DNA from: Stenotrophomonas rhizophila
Lineage (GTDB): Bacteria > Pseudomonadota > Gammaproteobacteria > Xanthomonadales > Xanthomonadaceae
Reading direction: 5' to 3'
Assembly (NCBI RefSeq): GCF_001704155.1
Contig: NZ_CP016294.1
Span: 415,001 to 479,000, forward strand
DNA length: 64,000 nt
Within the stretch, counting starts at the first letter, position 1. Each line of letters starts with the position of its first letter. Below are positions 50,501-59,052 of the stretch, piece by piece. The translations under genes and the position numbers were made by a program. A model generated the notes under the pieces. It worked only from the letters and a program-made list of their open reading frames with translations. It did no database searches and was not told the DNA's origin.

Positions 50501-52467
50501 TCAGCGGCGGCGGTACCCTGGTGGCGGACGGCCAGGGCACGCTGGTGCTTGGCGCGGCCAACACCCACGCAGGCGGCACGCTGATCAGTGGCGGCACGGT
50601 CGTACTGGCGCACGCAGGCGGCCTGGGTTCCGGCACCGTGGCGATCAATGACGCGACCCTGCGCACGACGGTCGACACCCAGGTGACGCAGCCGCTGCTG
50701 GTGATGGGCGAGGCTACTCTGGATGTGGCCTCGGGCACCACGACGCAGCTGACCGGCATGCTGGACGGTTCGCGCAGCACCGGCTGCTTCATCAAGAGTG
50801 GTGCGGGTCGCCTCAACATGGCAGGCACCGCAGTCCTGGCCAATGGCACGTGCGTCAACGAAGGCACCCTCAGTGCCAATGGCGTGCTGATGAGTAATGT
50901 GCAGGTGGAACGTGACGGCACGGTGCGTGGCACGGGCACCATCGCCGGCAACATGCGCGTCGATGGCACGCTGGCCCCGGGAAACTCGCCGGGCACGCTG
51001 GCAGTGACGGGTACGGTCACGCTGACTGACGACGCCACGCTGCAGATCGATATCGACGGGTACGGCACCGGCGCCGGAGCGGGCAACTACTCACGCCTGC
51101 TGGTTTCCGGCGCGGCCGGTCGCTTCGTCGCCAACGGCACCCTTCAGCCCCTGCTGCGCGGCATCAGTGGTAATGCGGGCAACACCTTCACCCCGAAGGT
51201 GGGCGACATGTTCCGCATCGTCAGTGGCGAGGGCGGCGTGACCGGCACCTTCGACAGGATCCTGCAGCCGACCGAGGGCCTGGCCGCCAGCACGCGTTTC
51301 CAGGTGTACTACACCACCGGTTTCGACATCGACCTGTACGTGACACCGACGGCCTACAGCGCTGACCTGGTGGGCAAGGTCAACGGCAACGGCTTGGCCA
51401 CTGCGGCTGCACTTGACGCCTTGGTGGAAGCCAGCGACGCCGGCACCACCACCGCCGAGCAGACCGATCTGCTGCGCGCGGTATGGCAGCAGGATGCGGT
51501 GGCACTGCCGGTGCTGGTGACCGCCCTGACCGGCGAGAGCCACGCCAAGCTGGCCGGGCTGGCGCAGTCCAATGCGACCGCACTGGCCGACGACGTGACC
51601 GGTCGACTGGGCCAGGGTGTGCTGCTGGATGCATCCATCACGCGTATCGACCAGCTGCTGTGGGCCAACATCGGCTACGGGGATCTGTCGGTGGACGCGG
51701 ATGCCAGCGCCGACCGCTTCGATGCCCGCCAGCGTCGTGCCACGGCCGGTATCGACGTGTACCGCTCCTCCAACGTGGCGTGGGGCGCCGGCCTGGGTCG
51801 CACGACGTCGGAACTGGAGCGCAGCCCCTTGGACAACACGCTCGACAGCAACGCGTTCTTTGCCTATGGCGCCGCCAGGGCAGGTGCGGTGGTGCTGGAC
51901 GGCATGCTGTCTTACTCGGCCGATCGCTGGGAAAGCCAGCGTCCGGACGCCCTGGGTGCCGATGGTCCGCTGTCCGGCAAGGCCTCGGGTACCACCCGCA
52001 TGGCCAGTGCCGGTGTCAGCCTGCCCTTCACCGCGGCAGGCCTGAGCTGGCAGCCCTCACTGCGCGGCAACTGGCAGAAGGTTGAGCGCAATGCCTACCG
52101 CGAAGGGGGTGACTCGCTGGCGGCGCTGGACGTTGCACGCCTCCAGGCGGAAGGTAGCCGCGCCACGCTCGGCCTGTCGGTCGGCTCGCTGCGGAACGAT
52201 CCGCTGGCAGCGCGCGGGACCTGGCAGTTCGGTTTGCAGGCAGGCATCAACCACGGCCAGGCCCGCCAGGCCACGGTGACCACCACACTGGCCGGCGAGC
52301 GGGTGGACCTGTCCGCCGCCGAGGCGGGCAAGGCCTTCGGTCGTGCCCAGCTGCAGGGCACCGTGCGCCTGGGTGCGTCGAGCTACCTGTACGGTGGCGT
52401 CAGCACCGAGCAGGGGTCGGGCGTGGAGAACAACAGCGTCAACGCGGGTATCCGCATCGCGCTGTGA
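47515..52467 (+). CDS. Autotransporter (type Va secretion) with tandem passenger repeats
   Basis: 1650 residues. An extended signal-peptide region (MNKVFKVVWSKAVGQWVVTS, residues 1-20) precedes a normal signal with AMA cleavage near residue 60. The next about 230 residues have no clear family, then a Pro/Thr linker (TTPTTPTTPTGP, near 302). The passenger beta-helix with autotransporter-associated repeats spans about 430-1200 and includes three nearly identical 108-residue units plus one diverged unit. The C-terminal beta-barrel (about 1380-1650, GIDVYRSSNVAWGAGLGRTT to NAGIRIAL) inserts in the outer membrane. Such proteins mediate adhesion, aggregation or surface enzymatic activity; no protease or esterase motif is evident, so adhesion is the best guess. 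Followed by a strong terminator. Confidence 0.9.
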   Translation: MNKVFKVVWSKAVGQWVVTSEFGTAASGRTRRTANRLTTGPLAALSLMTALALYGPSAMAAVDITNIGFETGTLSGWTYSKTGTQGSTSYGSTGVGAAVVTGMTDFEADNGTHSWTVTPFGNNMASLQAGAGSDSFTTAATALGLDAASRALVASTMAGSPTNASWLYQDLTLAAGDYFSMAWQYVSTDYEPFNDASLTSLINLGDASVFATVNNQNAQYALLGATNLGTGSYSTGSYGATGWQVATYQVSTAGTYRLGFMSLNLQDTQLSPVLFVDQAPGLTFDKGVPFGPVAPNPGSGAPTTPTTPTTPTGPIVIDGPKGTDELGNEDEASFEGGTLVVDKDTNVNVDFKIDDKPGTIDQNGHDSTFTGKIDDATNGVPGSLIVKNSGNGGSVTLTNTNGYTGTTEVDENATLALSGNGSIDKSKKLVIDGTLDVTQAAPVVNIISLDGKGEVALGNNTLSITDANDEFEGTIGGQGDVAIKGGTQVLSGTNTYAGGTSVSNNAVLQVSGDENLGDAAGKLTLDGGTLHTTGDVNSARDVVLAGNGTFDTDTNTTLTNSGDVSGTGGLIKNGEGGLELTGTVSHSGGTTVNEGELTLSGQNTYTGGTTLNGGVLNVSSDGNLGDAAGGVTFNGGTLHTTGDVLSDRDVVLAGNGTFDTDANTTLTNSGDVSGTGGLIKNGEGGLELTGTVSHSGGTTVNEGELTLSGQNTYTGGTTLNGGVLNVSSDGNLGDAAGGLTFNGGTLHTTGDVNGARDVVLAGDATFNTDSNTTLTNSGDVSGMGGLIKNGEGGLDLTGTVSHSGGTTVNEGELTLSGQNTYTGGTTLNGGVLNISSDGNLGDATGGLTFNGGTLHTTGDVDSDRDVVLAGDGTFNTDSNTTLTNSGDVSGTGGLIKNGEGGLDLTGTVSHSGGTTVNEGELTLSGQNTYTGGTTLNGGVLNISSDGNLGDATGGLTFNGGTLQASSSMTTGRSMVLDSVGALRSAEGSTLTVNGPISGGGTLVADGQGTLVLGAANTHAGGTLISGGTVVLAHAGGLGSGTVAINDATLRTTVDTQVTQPLLVMGEATLDVASGTTTQLTGMLDGSRSTGCFIKSGAGRLNMAGTAVLANGTCVNEGTLSANGVLMSNVQVERDGTVRGTGTIAGNMRVDGTLAPGNSPGTLAVTGTVTLTDDATLQIDIDGYGTGAGAGNYSRLLVSGAAGRFVANGTLQPLLRGISGNAGNTFTPKVGDMFRIVSGEGGVTGTFDRILQPTEGLAASTRFQVYYTTGFDIDLYVTPTAYSADLVGKVNGNGLATAAALDALVEASDAGTTTAEQTDLLRAVWQQDAVALPVLVTALTGESHAKLAGLAQSNATALADDVTGRLGQGVLLDASITRIDQLLWANIGYGDLSVDADASADRFDARQRRATAGIDVYRSSNVAWGAGLGRTTSELERSPLDNTLDSNAFFAYGAARAGAVVLDGMLSYSADRWESQRPDALGADGPLSGKASGTTRMASAGVSLPFTAAGLSWQPSLRGNWQKVERNAYREGGDSLAALDVARLQAEGSRATLGLSVGSLRNDPLAARGTWQFGLQAGINHGQARQATVTTTLAGERVDLSAAEAGKAFGRAQLQGTVRLGASSYLYGGVSTEQGSGVENNSVNAGIRIAL
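48994..50292 (+). repeat. Tandem 324-bp coding repeats in the autotransporter passenger
   Basis: Units begin with Asn-Thr-Tyr codons at 48994 (327 bases, more diverged), 49321, 49645 and 49969 (324 bases each), with a truncated fifth start at 50293. Each encodes about 108 residues beginning NTYTGGTTLNGGVLN and ending GGTTVNEGELTLSGQ. The high DNA identity suggests recent expansion and possible copy-number change. Confidence 0.9.
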
Positions 52468-52514
52468 TGCCAGGCAGCGGGAGGGCACTGCCTTCCCGCT
52501 GCGGCATGCAACCG

Positions 52515-52548
52515 AGGCCGCGCATCCCGCTGGGGTGCGCGGCCTTTT
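52515..52548 (+). terminator. Terminator after the autotransporter gene
   Basis: AGGCCGCGCA/TGCGCGGCCT stem followed by TTTTCTTT, 48 bases past the stop. Confidence 0.85.
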
Positions 52549-52636
52549 CTTTGATTGGCGTCTGAGTTCAATCGGTTGATCGCTTGTCGAGAACTCTAAG
52601 CTCGGATACGCAGACCTTCGCCGCACTTGATGGTCC

Positions 52637-52661
52637 GTCACGACCAACGGTCGTGACCTAC
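52637..52661 (-). repeat. SMAG palindrome (minus orientation)
   Basis: Reads GTAGGTCACGACC then GTTGGTCGTGAC on the minus strand, arms GTCACGACC/GGTCGTGAC. Located between the autotransporter and pncA. Confidence 0.8.
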
Positions 52662-52714
52662 CGGATGCGGAGTCAGCGGCTACGTCCCATTCGGCCGCGT
52701 GCCAGTCCCGTGCG

Positions 52715-53341
52715 TTAGATCACTGCGATCTTGGCCTTGGCCAGCGCCTCGCGCACCATCCCGTCGTTGGCTTCCGTCACGGGCCGGGTCAGCTGCCAGT
52801 GGAGCTTCACCCGGAACCCCGCCTTCACCGCGTCCTGCGCACTCCACAGCACGCAGTAATCGCGCGCCAACCCGCACACATGCACCTCGCGGATGCCACG
52901 CTCGTGCAGCCATCCGGCCAGCCCGGTGGCCGGGCGGGTGCCGTCAGGCCCATGGTTCTCCCGGAATGCACTATAGGAGTCCACCTCACGGCGGGTGCCC
53001 TTGCGCAGGATCAGGTCGGCCACGGTCCAGTCCACGCCCGGGTGCAGCACGGCGCCCTCGCTGCCCTGCACACAGTGGTTCGGCCACAAGGTCTGCGGCT
53101 GCGCATGCAGCAGGATGGTCTCGAACGGGAGCTTGCCCGGATGCTGGCTGGCGAACGACGCGTGGTCGGCCGGGTGCCAGTCCTGGGTTGCCACCACCGT
53201 GCGGTAGCGACGTTCTGCCAGCAGGTCGGCAATCGGCGCTACCAGCGCATCCCCTTCCTCGCAGGCCAACGCGCCACCGGGCATGAAGTCCGGCTGCAGG
53301 TCGATTACCAGCAGGGCGACATCGGCGTGCAGGGCGGTCAT
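52715..53341 (-). CDS. pncA: Nicotinamidase/pyrazinamidase
   Basis: 208 residues from ATG 53341 (MTALHADVALLVIDLQPDFM). Cysteine-hydrolase fold: catalytic Asp14 (VIDLQPDF), metal-binding TQDWHPADHASFA, catalytic Lys in LILRKGTRREVDSYSAF, and catalytic Cys in VHVCGLARDYCVLWSAQDA. Converts nicotinamide to nicotinate for NAD recycling. Lies downstream of queH on the same strand (57-base gap) without functional link evident. Confidence 0.92.
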   Translation of the reverse strand: MTALHADVALLVIDLQPDFMPGGALACEEGDALVAPIADLLAERRYRTVVATQDWHPADHASFASQHPGKLPFETILLHAQPQTLWPNHCVQGSEGAVLHPGVDWTVADLILRKGTRREVDSYSAFRENHGPDGTRPATGLAGWLHERGIREVHVCGLARDYCVLWSAQDAVKAGFRVKLHWQLTRPVTEANDGMVREALAKAKIAVI

Positions 53342-53398
53342 GGCAGGTCCAGCGCAACGAAAGAGGGGCAACCAGCGTGGCGGCCACCCGCCCGTACG

Positions 53399-54070
53399 TC
53401 AATCGCCCTGGGGCGCGTCGTTGTCCTGGCCGTAATACAACAGCCCGATCTTGATCCGCTCACGGTTGTTCTCGCGGCGGTGCCGGTTGGCGTCCCGCAG
53501 CGAGTACACGCAGCCGCAGTACTCTTGCTGGTAGAACTGCTCGCGCTTGCTGATCTCCACCATGCGCGCTGCGCCACCGCCCTTACGCCAGTTGTAATCC
53601 CAGTACTGGATACCGGGGTAATGGGCCGCCGCACGGTGGCCGCAGTCGTTGATCTGGTTCATGTCCTTCCAGCGCGAGATGCCCAGCGAGCTGCTGATCA
53701 CCGGAAAGCCATGCTCATGCGCGTACAGCGCGGTGCGCACGAAGCGCATGTCGAAGCACATGGTGCAGCGGATGCCGCGTTCGGGTTCGTTCTCCATGCC
53801 GCGGGCGCGGGCGAACCAGTTGTCGGTGTCGTAGTCCGCGTCGATGAAAGGCACGCCATGCTGCTCGGCGAAGCGGATGTTCTCCTGCTTGCGCAGCTCG
53901 TACTCGCGTGCCGGGTGGATGTTGGGGTTGTAGAAGAAGATTGTGTAGTCGATCCCGGAAGCGGTGATGGCCTCCATGACCTCGCCGGAGCAGGGCGCAC
54001 AGCACGAATGCAGCAACAGCTTGTCGTGGCCGCCGGGCAGGGTGAGGGTGGGGCGGATGAAATCGGTCAT
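53399..54070 (-). CDS. queH: Epoxyqueuosine reductase QueH
   Basis: 223 residues from ATG 54070 (ATG 54082 adds four). QueH (former DUF208) replaces QueG in many bacteria and makes queuosine from epoxyqueuosine in tRNA. Characteristic cysteines: [12 protein letters not shown] (Cys23, Cys24, Cys27), [12 protein letters not shown], and [12 protein letters not shown], ligands of the iron-sulfur cluster and second metal. [17 protein letters not shown] is also typical. Located after metE with a hairpin between, and before pncA. Confidence 0.93.
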   Translation of the reverse strand: MTDFIRPTLTLPGGHDKLLLHSCCAPCSGEVMEAITASGIDYTIFFYNPNIHPAREYELRKQENIRFAEQHGVPFIDADYDTDNWFARARGMENEPERGIRCTMCFDMRFVRTALYAHEHGFPVISSSLGISRWKDMNQINDCGHRAAAHYPGIQYWDYNWRKGGGAARMVEISKREQFYQQEYCGCVYSLRDANRHRRENNRERIKIGLLYYGQDNDAPQGD

Positions 54071-54083
54071 GCGGAAATCCATT

Positions 54084-54116
54084 GACCCCGCTGCCGGCAA
54101 CGGCGGCAGCGGGGTC
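54084..54116. terminator. Hairpin between metE and queH
   Basis: GACCCCGCTGCCG/CGGCAGCGGGGTC, a perfect 13-base stem with a 7-base loop, 20 bases past the metE stop and ending 13 bases before the queH start. Probable metE terminator or partial attenuator. Confidence 0.55.
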
Positions 54117-54136
54117 CTTGTGCAACAGTGGAAAGG

Positions 54137-56434
54137 TCAGGCGGCGTTGGCGTCGGCGGTCTCGGCGCGCAGCTGGTGCGCCGCCGCTACCAGCGCTTCC
54201 AGCGCGGCCCGCGTCTCCGGCCAGCCGCGGGTCTTGAGCCCGCAGTCCGGGTTCACCCAGATCTGCTCGGGGCGAAGCACCTCGGCGGCCTTGCGCAGCA
54301 GGGAGAGCATCTCCTCCTTGTCCGGCACGCGCGGCGAGTGGATGTCGTACACGCCCGGACCGATTTCGTTGGGGTACTGGAAGCGCACGAAGGCATCCAG
54401 CAGTTCCATGCGCGAGCGCGAGGTCTCGATGGAGATCACATCGGCGTCCATTGCCGCCACCGAGTGGATGATGTCGTTGAACTCGGAGTAGCACATGTGG
54501 GTGTGGATCTGGGTGGCATCGCGCACGCCGCTGGCGCTGATCCGGAACGCTTCCACCGCCCAGTCCAGGTACTCGCGCCACTGTGCCCGGCGCAGCGGCA
54601 GGCCCTCGCGGATGGCCGGTTCGTCGATCTGGATCACGCCGATGCCGGCCGCCTCCAGGTCCAGCACTTCATCGCGCAACGCGAGCGCGATCTGCCGGCA
54701 GGTATCGGCGCGGGCCTGGTCGTCGCGCACGAACGACCACTGCAGCACCGTCACCGGGCCGGTCAGCATGCCCTTCATGGGGCGGTCGGTGAGCGACTGC
54801 GCGTACTGCGACCAGCGCACGGTCATCGGCTGTGGGCGGGTCACATCGCCGTAGATCACCGGCGGCTTCACGCAGCGCGAGCCATAGCTCTGCACCCAGC
54901 CGTTCTTGGTGAAGGCAAAGCCCTCCAGCTGCTCGCCGAAGTACTCCACCATGTCGTTGCGCTCGAACTCCCCGTGCACCAGCACGTCCAGCCCGATCTG
55001 CTCCTGGATGCGCACGCAGTGCTCGGTCTGGCTGGCCAGGAAGGCATCGTAGTCGGCGTCGGGCAGGGTGCCGGACTTGTTGCGGGCGCGGGCCTCACGC
55101 ACTTCCAGCGTCTGCGGGAAGGAACCAATGGTGGTGGTGGGGAAGCGTGGCAGCTTGAGTGCGGCGGCTTGGGCCAGGTGGCGCTGCGGGTAGCGGCTGT
55201 GGCGCTGTGCATCGGCCGGCGTCAGTGCGGCCAAGCGCTCGGCCACGGCGGGGTTGTGCACGCGCGGCGAGCGCTTGCGGGAGGCGATGCGCTCGCGCGA
55301 GAGCTCAAGCGCGGCTTCGGCGCGGGCCGGCGCGTCGATGGCATCGGCCAGCACGCGCAGCTCTTCCAGCTTCTGCTTCGAGAACGCCAGCCAGCCACGC
55401 AGTTCATCGTCCAGCTTCTTCTCATGCGCCAGGTCCACCGGGCTGTGCAGCAGCGAACACGACGGTGACAGCCACAGGAAATCGCTGCCCAGCTGGCCGT
55501 GTGCGTAGCGGGCCAGCACCAGTGCGTTGTCCAGGTGGGTACGCCAGATGTTGCGGCCGTTGACCAGGCCGGCCGAGAGCACGCGGCCGGCGGGCAGGGC
55601 CTTGATCACCGCATCCAGCTGTTCCGGTGCGCGCACCAGGTCCACGTGCAGGCCATCCACCGGCAGCGAGGCCGCCAGTTCCAGGTTGTCGTCCAATGCA
55701 CCGAAGTAGGTGGCCACCAGCACCTTGGGGCGGGCGGCGGTGGCCAGCACCGCATAGGCGTGTTCAAAGGCGGCACGCGCCTCCGGGCTGAGGTCCTGCA
55801 CCAGCGCCGGCTCATCCAGCTGCACCCACTGCGCGCCGGCGGCCTGCAGCTGGCCCAGCAGCTGCACGTACACCGGCAGCAGCGCTTCCAGCAGGTCCAG
55901 CGCCGGGCTGCCGTCGGTGGTCTTGGACAGGAGCAGGAAGGTCACCGGACCAATGAGCACCGGGCGGGTTTCGATGCCCAGCCCCTTGGCCTGGCGGTAT
56001 TCGGCCAGCGGCTTGTCGCCGCGCAGCGCGAAGCCCTGGCCGGCCTGCAGTTCGGGCACGAGGTAGTGGTAGTTGGTGTCGAACCACTTGGTCATTTCCA
56101 GCGCGTGCAGGTCAAAACCATCGCGCTGCAGTCCGCGTGCCATCGCGAAGTAGCCGGCCAGCGGATCGGCGTCGGCCAGCGCGCGGTAGCGGGCCGGAAT
56201 GGCATCGAACAGGAAGGCGGCATCCAGCACCTGGTCGTACAGGCTGAAGTCGTTGCTGGGCGGCACATCCACCCCGGCATCGCGTTGCAGCTGCCAATGC
56301 GTGGTGCGCAGGGCGGTGGCGGTATCCTGCAGCGCTTCGGCGCTGCTCTGGCCGGACCAGTACGCTTCCAGCGCGCGCTTGAGCTCGCGTTTGGCGCCGA
56401 TGCGGGGGAAACCCAGGTTGGTAACAGTGGTCAT
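54137..56434 (-). CDS. metE: Cobalamin-independent methionine synthase
   Basis: 765 residues from ATG 56434 (MTTVTNLGFPRIGAKRELKR), the standard MetE start. The open frame upstream belongs to the riboswitch. Transfers the methyl group of 5-methyl-tetrahydropteroyl-triglutamate to homocysteine. N-terminal and C-terminal barrels are present. Zinc ligands are visible in QIHTHMCYSEF (His, Cys) and WVNPDCGLKTRGW (Cys). It is preceded by a cobalamin riboswitch, so expression should fall when B12 is available and MetH can work. Confidence 0.96.
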   Translation of the reverse strand: MTTVTNLGFPRIGAKRELKRALEAYWSGQSSAEALQDTATALRTTHWQLQRDAGVDVPPSNDFSLYDQVLDAAFLFDAIPARYRALADADPLAGYFAMARGLQRDGFDLHALEMTKWFDTNYHYLVPELQAGQGFALRGDKPLAEYRQAKGLGIETRPVLIGPVTFLLLSKTTDGSPALDLLEALLPVYVQLLGQLQAAGAQWVQLDEPALVQDLSPEARAAFEHAYAVLATAARPKVLVATYFGALDDNLELAASLPVDGLHVDLVRAPEQLDAVIKALPAGRVLSAGLVNGRNIWRTHLDNALVLARYAHGQLGSDFLWLSPSCSLLHSPVDLAHEKKLDDELRGWLAFSKQKLEELRVLADAIDAPARAEAALELSRERIASRKRSPRVHNPAVAERLAALTPADAQRHSRYPQRHLAQAAALKLPRFPTTTIGSFPQTLEVREARARNKSGTLPDADYDAFLASQTEHCVRIQEQIGLDVLVHGEFERNDMVEYFGEQLEGFAFTKNGWVQSYGSRCVKPPVIYGDVTRPQPMTVRWSQYAQSLTDRPMKGMLTGPVTVLQWSFVRDDQARADTCRQIALALRDEVLDLEAAGIGVIQIDEPAIREGLPLRRAQWREYLDWAVEAFRISASGVRDATQIHTHMCYSEFNDIIHSVAAMDADVISIETSRSRMELLDAFVRFQYPNEIGPGVYDIHSPRVPDKEEMLSLLRKAAEVLRPEQIWVNPDCGLKTRGWPETRAALEALVAAAHQLRAETADANAA

Positions 56435-56659
56435 GGAACGTGTCCTCATTGCAGTAGCGGCATTGAGGAACGAAGGAACTGCGCGGCACCCACGCCATTG
56501 CTGCCGTGTCCGCCCGCCAGCGACCTTCGCCCCCGCGGGCGAACCGGATGCCGTGAAGCGGACGCACGGGGGCAGCGCCACGCAGAACGCATGGCGGCAG
56601 GCCCCGGCAACCTCCCCGCGGACGTTCCAGGTCGAATCAGAGGACGGTCGTGTCCTCCG

Positions 56660-56822
56660 GCCGGGGCCGGTATTCGGGCTGATGGACACGGGCACGGGGC
56701 CCACCTACTTCCTGCCGCTTCCCAGGCGCCAGGCCCAGTGCTGTTGGCAGGTTTCGTTTCCACTCACCGCTGCGGGGCAGCTCCGGAATGGGTGCGCAAG
56801 GCACCTTCACCGGATTCCCGTT
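56660..56822 (-). ncRNA. Cobalamin (adenosylcobalamin-type) riboswitch upstream of metE
   Basis: On the metE strand the conserved blocks appear in order: GGGAATCCGGTGAAGG (56819-56804), GAGCTGCCCCGCAGCGGTGA (56783-56764), GCACTGGGCC with CTGGGAAGCGGCAGG downstream (56741-56709), and a B12-box-like end CAGCCCGAATACCGGCC (56681-56665). A small hairpin GAGGAC/GTCCTC (56657-56640) follows and may be part of the expression platform. About 205 bases then separate this from the metE ATG. The class is known to repress B12-independent enzymes when cobalamin is present. Confidence 0.85.
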
Positions 56823-56930
56823 TAAACCCATCCCTTCATCTGCATGAAGAGATGGATACCTTCGGCGAGCACAAGGTAGGCCGAGTTGGGGCGGCGGTCA
56901 AGGGGAGGGCAGGTCTTATATCGGCTTCGC

Positions 56931-58202
56931 TTATGAGCCAGCGAGACGAAAAGCGTCGGCCATCCGATCCTGCTCGCGCGCGGAAAGCCCAAGTTGCCTG
57001 GCCAGCGTCCGCCACTGGCGGACAATCCCCTGAAACTCCTCGATGATTTCATCGCCCTCATCCAGGCCCACCCGGCAGTACGCGGCGACTTCGCGCGCGA
57101 GCTCCAGGTCCAGAGCGTTGTCTGCTTCGGTGATGTTTAACTTCAGGCCGTCTGCAACCGGCACCGGGTTCATGTCATACGCTTCCGAGAGGCGCCATCC
57201 CGATCCCGGCACCAGGATGAAGCCGTGGTTTCTCAGGTGATCATCGGTGTTGGAGACAAGGATATTGAAGACGATTCTCGACCATAGCTCCCGGAGATCC
57301 GCATTCGTTTGGGAGCCATGCCTGATCAACACCTCGGCCAGTTCCAGATAACTCACGCCCGTGGAGGCGTCATCGCCATCTACATGGCCCGTCATGGTCA
57401 TGGCTGAGGCAAAGTGCAGGCGCTTCCCTTCATCGGTGCGATCAAACCTTCGAACCATGAAGCAGTGATGGTCACTGGCGAATTTTCGCGCTTGGGCGGT
57501 GGCTACATTGAGGCCACAGCCAACGGCAAGCGCGTTGACGACCATTTCCCAGCCGCCGACGTCGTAGTCATCACGCGAACTCGGAAACTTGGCGATGTAG
57601 AGGCGTCCCTGTTCGTCGGCAACGCTCGCCTTGGGCCTGGCACCGCCCAGCGAACCGCCCGGCGCGATAAGCATCCTCAACCACTGCTGGCCTTGCTGGG
57701 ACACGTTGTCCTGATCATCCTCCAGCGCGCGACTCGCTTGCTCCAAGGCACGAATCTGCGCAAAGGGCGGGGCCGCGAGTCCGATGGAATCATCCAAGAA
57801 CTCTCCGCGGTCCTCCTGCTTGTAGCGCAGCGCGCCCACGCGATAGAGGTCGTGTACGCCAAGAAGGTAATCCGTCTCGAACAGTCGCGTTCCGGCCGGC
57901 CGGGCGCCGGCACGGATCTCACGTTCAAGGCGGCGATCCATAAGAAGGCGACCCCAGCGATCGGGGCTGGAATCGGAAAACGCGCCGAACCGGTCCTGGG
58001 GTGCAGGCGGATACTGGGGACCCTCGAAAAGGGAAATTTTCCGGTCGAGTGCGACTCGACCTATGACAGGGTCGGCTAATGCCGCAGGGTCGTACTGAAA
58101 CTCGAACGTCTCGTGAGCTCGCGTCCTGCGGGAGTTCAGATAGCCCAGCCGGCGAGGTTGCTGCAAGCCTTCCCAATCCGCATACACCGCGATCATCGTC
58201 AT
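56931..58202 (-). CDS. hipA: HipA-family Ser/Thr kinase toxin
   Basis: 423 residues. N-terminal HipA_N ([40 protein letters not shown]) and C-terminal kinase domain: [40 protein letters not shown], catalytic loop [15 protein letters not shown], and metal-binding EAYDMNPV. Family knowledge: HipA phosphorylates aminoacyl-tRNA synthetases and induces dormancy, neutralised by HipB. The start overlaps the hipB stop by 4 bases. A complete, probably functional toxin. This is the longer variant, not the split HipT type. Confidence 0.93.
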   Translation of the reverse strand: MTMIAVYADWEGLQQPRRLGYLNSRRTRAHETFEFQYDPAALADPVIGRVALDRKISLFEGPQYPPAPQDRFGAFSDSSPDRWGRLLMDRRLEREIRAGARPAGTRLFETDYLLGVHDLYRVGALRYKQEDRGEFLDDSIGLAAPPFAQIRALEQASRALEDDQDNVSQQGQQWLRMLIAPGGSLGGARPKASVADEQGRLYIAKFPSSRDDYDVGGWEMVVNALAVGCGLNVATAQARKFASDHHCFMVRRFDRTDEGKRLHFASAMTMTGHVDGDDASTGVSYLELAEVLIRHGSQTNADLRELWSRIVFNILVSNTDDHLRNHGFILVPGSGWRLSEAYDMNPVPVADGLKLNITEADNALDLELAREVAAYCRVGLDEGDEIIEEFQGIVRQWRTLARQLGLSAREQDRMADAFRLAGS

Positions 58203-58717
58203 TTCGTATTGCCTTGGTCGCGCTTCTTGCTGGAGGGCTTCAAGAGTGAGGCAAGACCTGCAGACGTCATTGCAACTGGCTTGGCAGATCCAGTTGTCGG
58301 GGTTACGTACTCGCCCTTGCGAGGCGCTTCGCCTTGGTTGGCCATCATGGCTCTTCCGGCTTTCTGAGTCGGCGGCTTGGCTTTTGGGAACCTGGTGGCC
58401 TTGGGCAGCGCCTGTTCACGAACGCTGCCTGTTTTAAGGCGTGAGTCCTGAAGCCGACGACCCAACTCATCGTCGGCGGCGAGCAACGCGAGGTCTCGTT
58501 CAATGCCAAGCACCTGCATCACCGAAAGATAAGCACCCATGGTCACTCCCGCTGCCCCGGACTCAAGCGACCGCAGCGTCATCGGCGACATTCCTGAGCG
58601 CTCTGCCAACTGTTTGGCCGTGATCTTGCGCCGCAGACGTGCAAGCTTGAGTCGCTCCCCAAACTCGGCGAGGAGCATTTCCGTTGAGGGCAGGAGTGGA
58701 GCGGTCTTCTTCGCCAT
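58199..58717 (-). CDS. hipB: HipB-like antitoxin with long basic tail
   Basis: 172 residues from ATG 58717 (AGGA about 13 bases upstream; ATG 58756 is a less likely alternative). XRE-type helix-turn-helix at about 10-75 ([40 protein letters not shown]). It is followed by about 85 residues rich in Lys, Ala and Pro ([20 protein letters not shown]), which is longer than E. coli HipB (88 residues). The antitoxin represses the operon through the palindromes upstream. Translationally coupled to hipA. Confidence 0.87.
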   Translation of the reverse strand: MAKKTAPLLPSTEMLLAEFGERLKLARLRRKITAKQLAERSGMSPMTLRSLESGAAGVTMGAYLSVMQVLGIERDLALLAADDELGRRLQDSRLKTGSVREQALPKATRFPKAKPPTQKAGRAMMANQGEAPRKGEYVTPTTGSAKPVAMTSAGLASLLKPSSKKRDQGNTK

Positions 58718-58825
58718 GGCGCTATTATTCCTGCGTTTTTGAATGAAAAGAGCCACAATATTAGCACTATGAACGAGGATCGATCATTTGCCAGCCTAAC
58801 ATGATCGAAAAACGCCAAATGTAGA

Positions 58826-58864
58826 AATATTATGGCTAAAATAGCCAAATAATGCCATAATATT
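58826..58864. promoter_or_regulatory. Candidate HipB operators upstream of hipBA
   Basis: Perfect arms AATATTATGGC (58826-58836) and GCCATAATATT (58854-58864) enclose a second inverted repeat GGCT-AAAAT-AGCC (58834-58846). The whole upstream region 58718-58880 is unusually AT-rich for this genome, with repeated GCTATTATT/TATTATCGC words. Binding inferred from position. Confidence 0.55.
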
Positions 58865-58928
58865 ATCGCTATTGTCGTGCTGAGAGGCGAGCCCCTTCAG
58901 GAGGCAAGCCGGTACGGCTCGATGCTGG

Positions 58929-58997
58929 TCAGCGCTCGGCCAGTCCATCTCGCGCCTTGGCTATGTCGTAACCCTTCTGCAGGTTCAGCCACGCCCC
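58929..58997 (-). pseudogene. C-terminal remnant of a HigA-type antitoxin
   Basis: The minus strand reads AWLNLQKGYDIAKARDGLAE followed by Arg and a stop at 58929. This resembles the end of HigA-family XRE antitoxins (x-W-L-x-L-Q-x-x-Y-D-L). Nothing upstream on that strand remains, because the sequence passes into the promoter of the sigma operon. Confidence 0.4.
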
Positions 58998-59028
58998 TGC
59001 ATCCGTACCGCGACTTCCCGCGTATCTC
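58998..59028 (+). promoter_or_regulatory. Candidate ECF-sigma promoter of the sigma/anti-sigma operon
   Basis: TGCATCC (58998-59004), 16 bases, then CGTATCTC (59021-59028). The same two words with identical spacing precede the desaturase gene (61273-61303). Transcription would start about 59035, 18 bases before the first gene. Confidence 0.6.
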
Positions 59029-59052
59029 TCCACAACTTCCGTGGAGCCCGGC

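Noticed and set aside
48298..50613. 771-codon open frame antisense to the autotransporter, and four regular 107-residue antisense frames
   Set aside because: They mirror the tandem repeats of the real gene; composition is shadow-like and the period equals the repeat unit.
56435..56704. N-terminal extension of metE by 90 residues
   Set aside because: The extension corresponds to the cobalamin riboswitch and its linker, not to any MetE family sequence.
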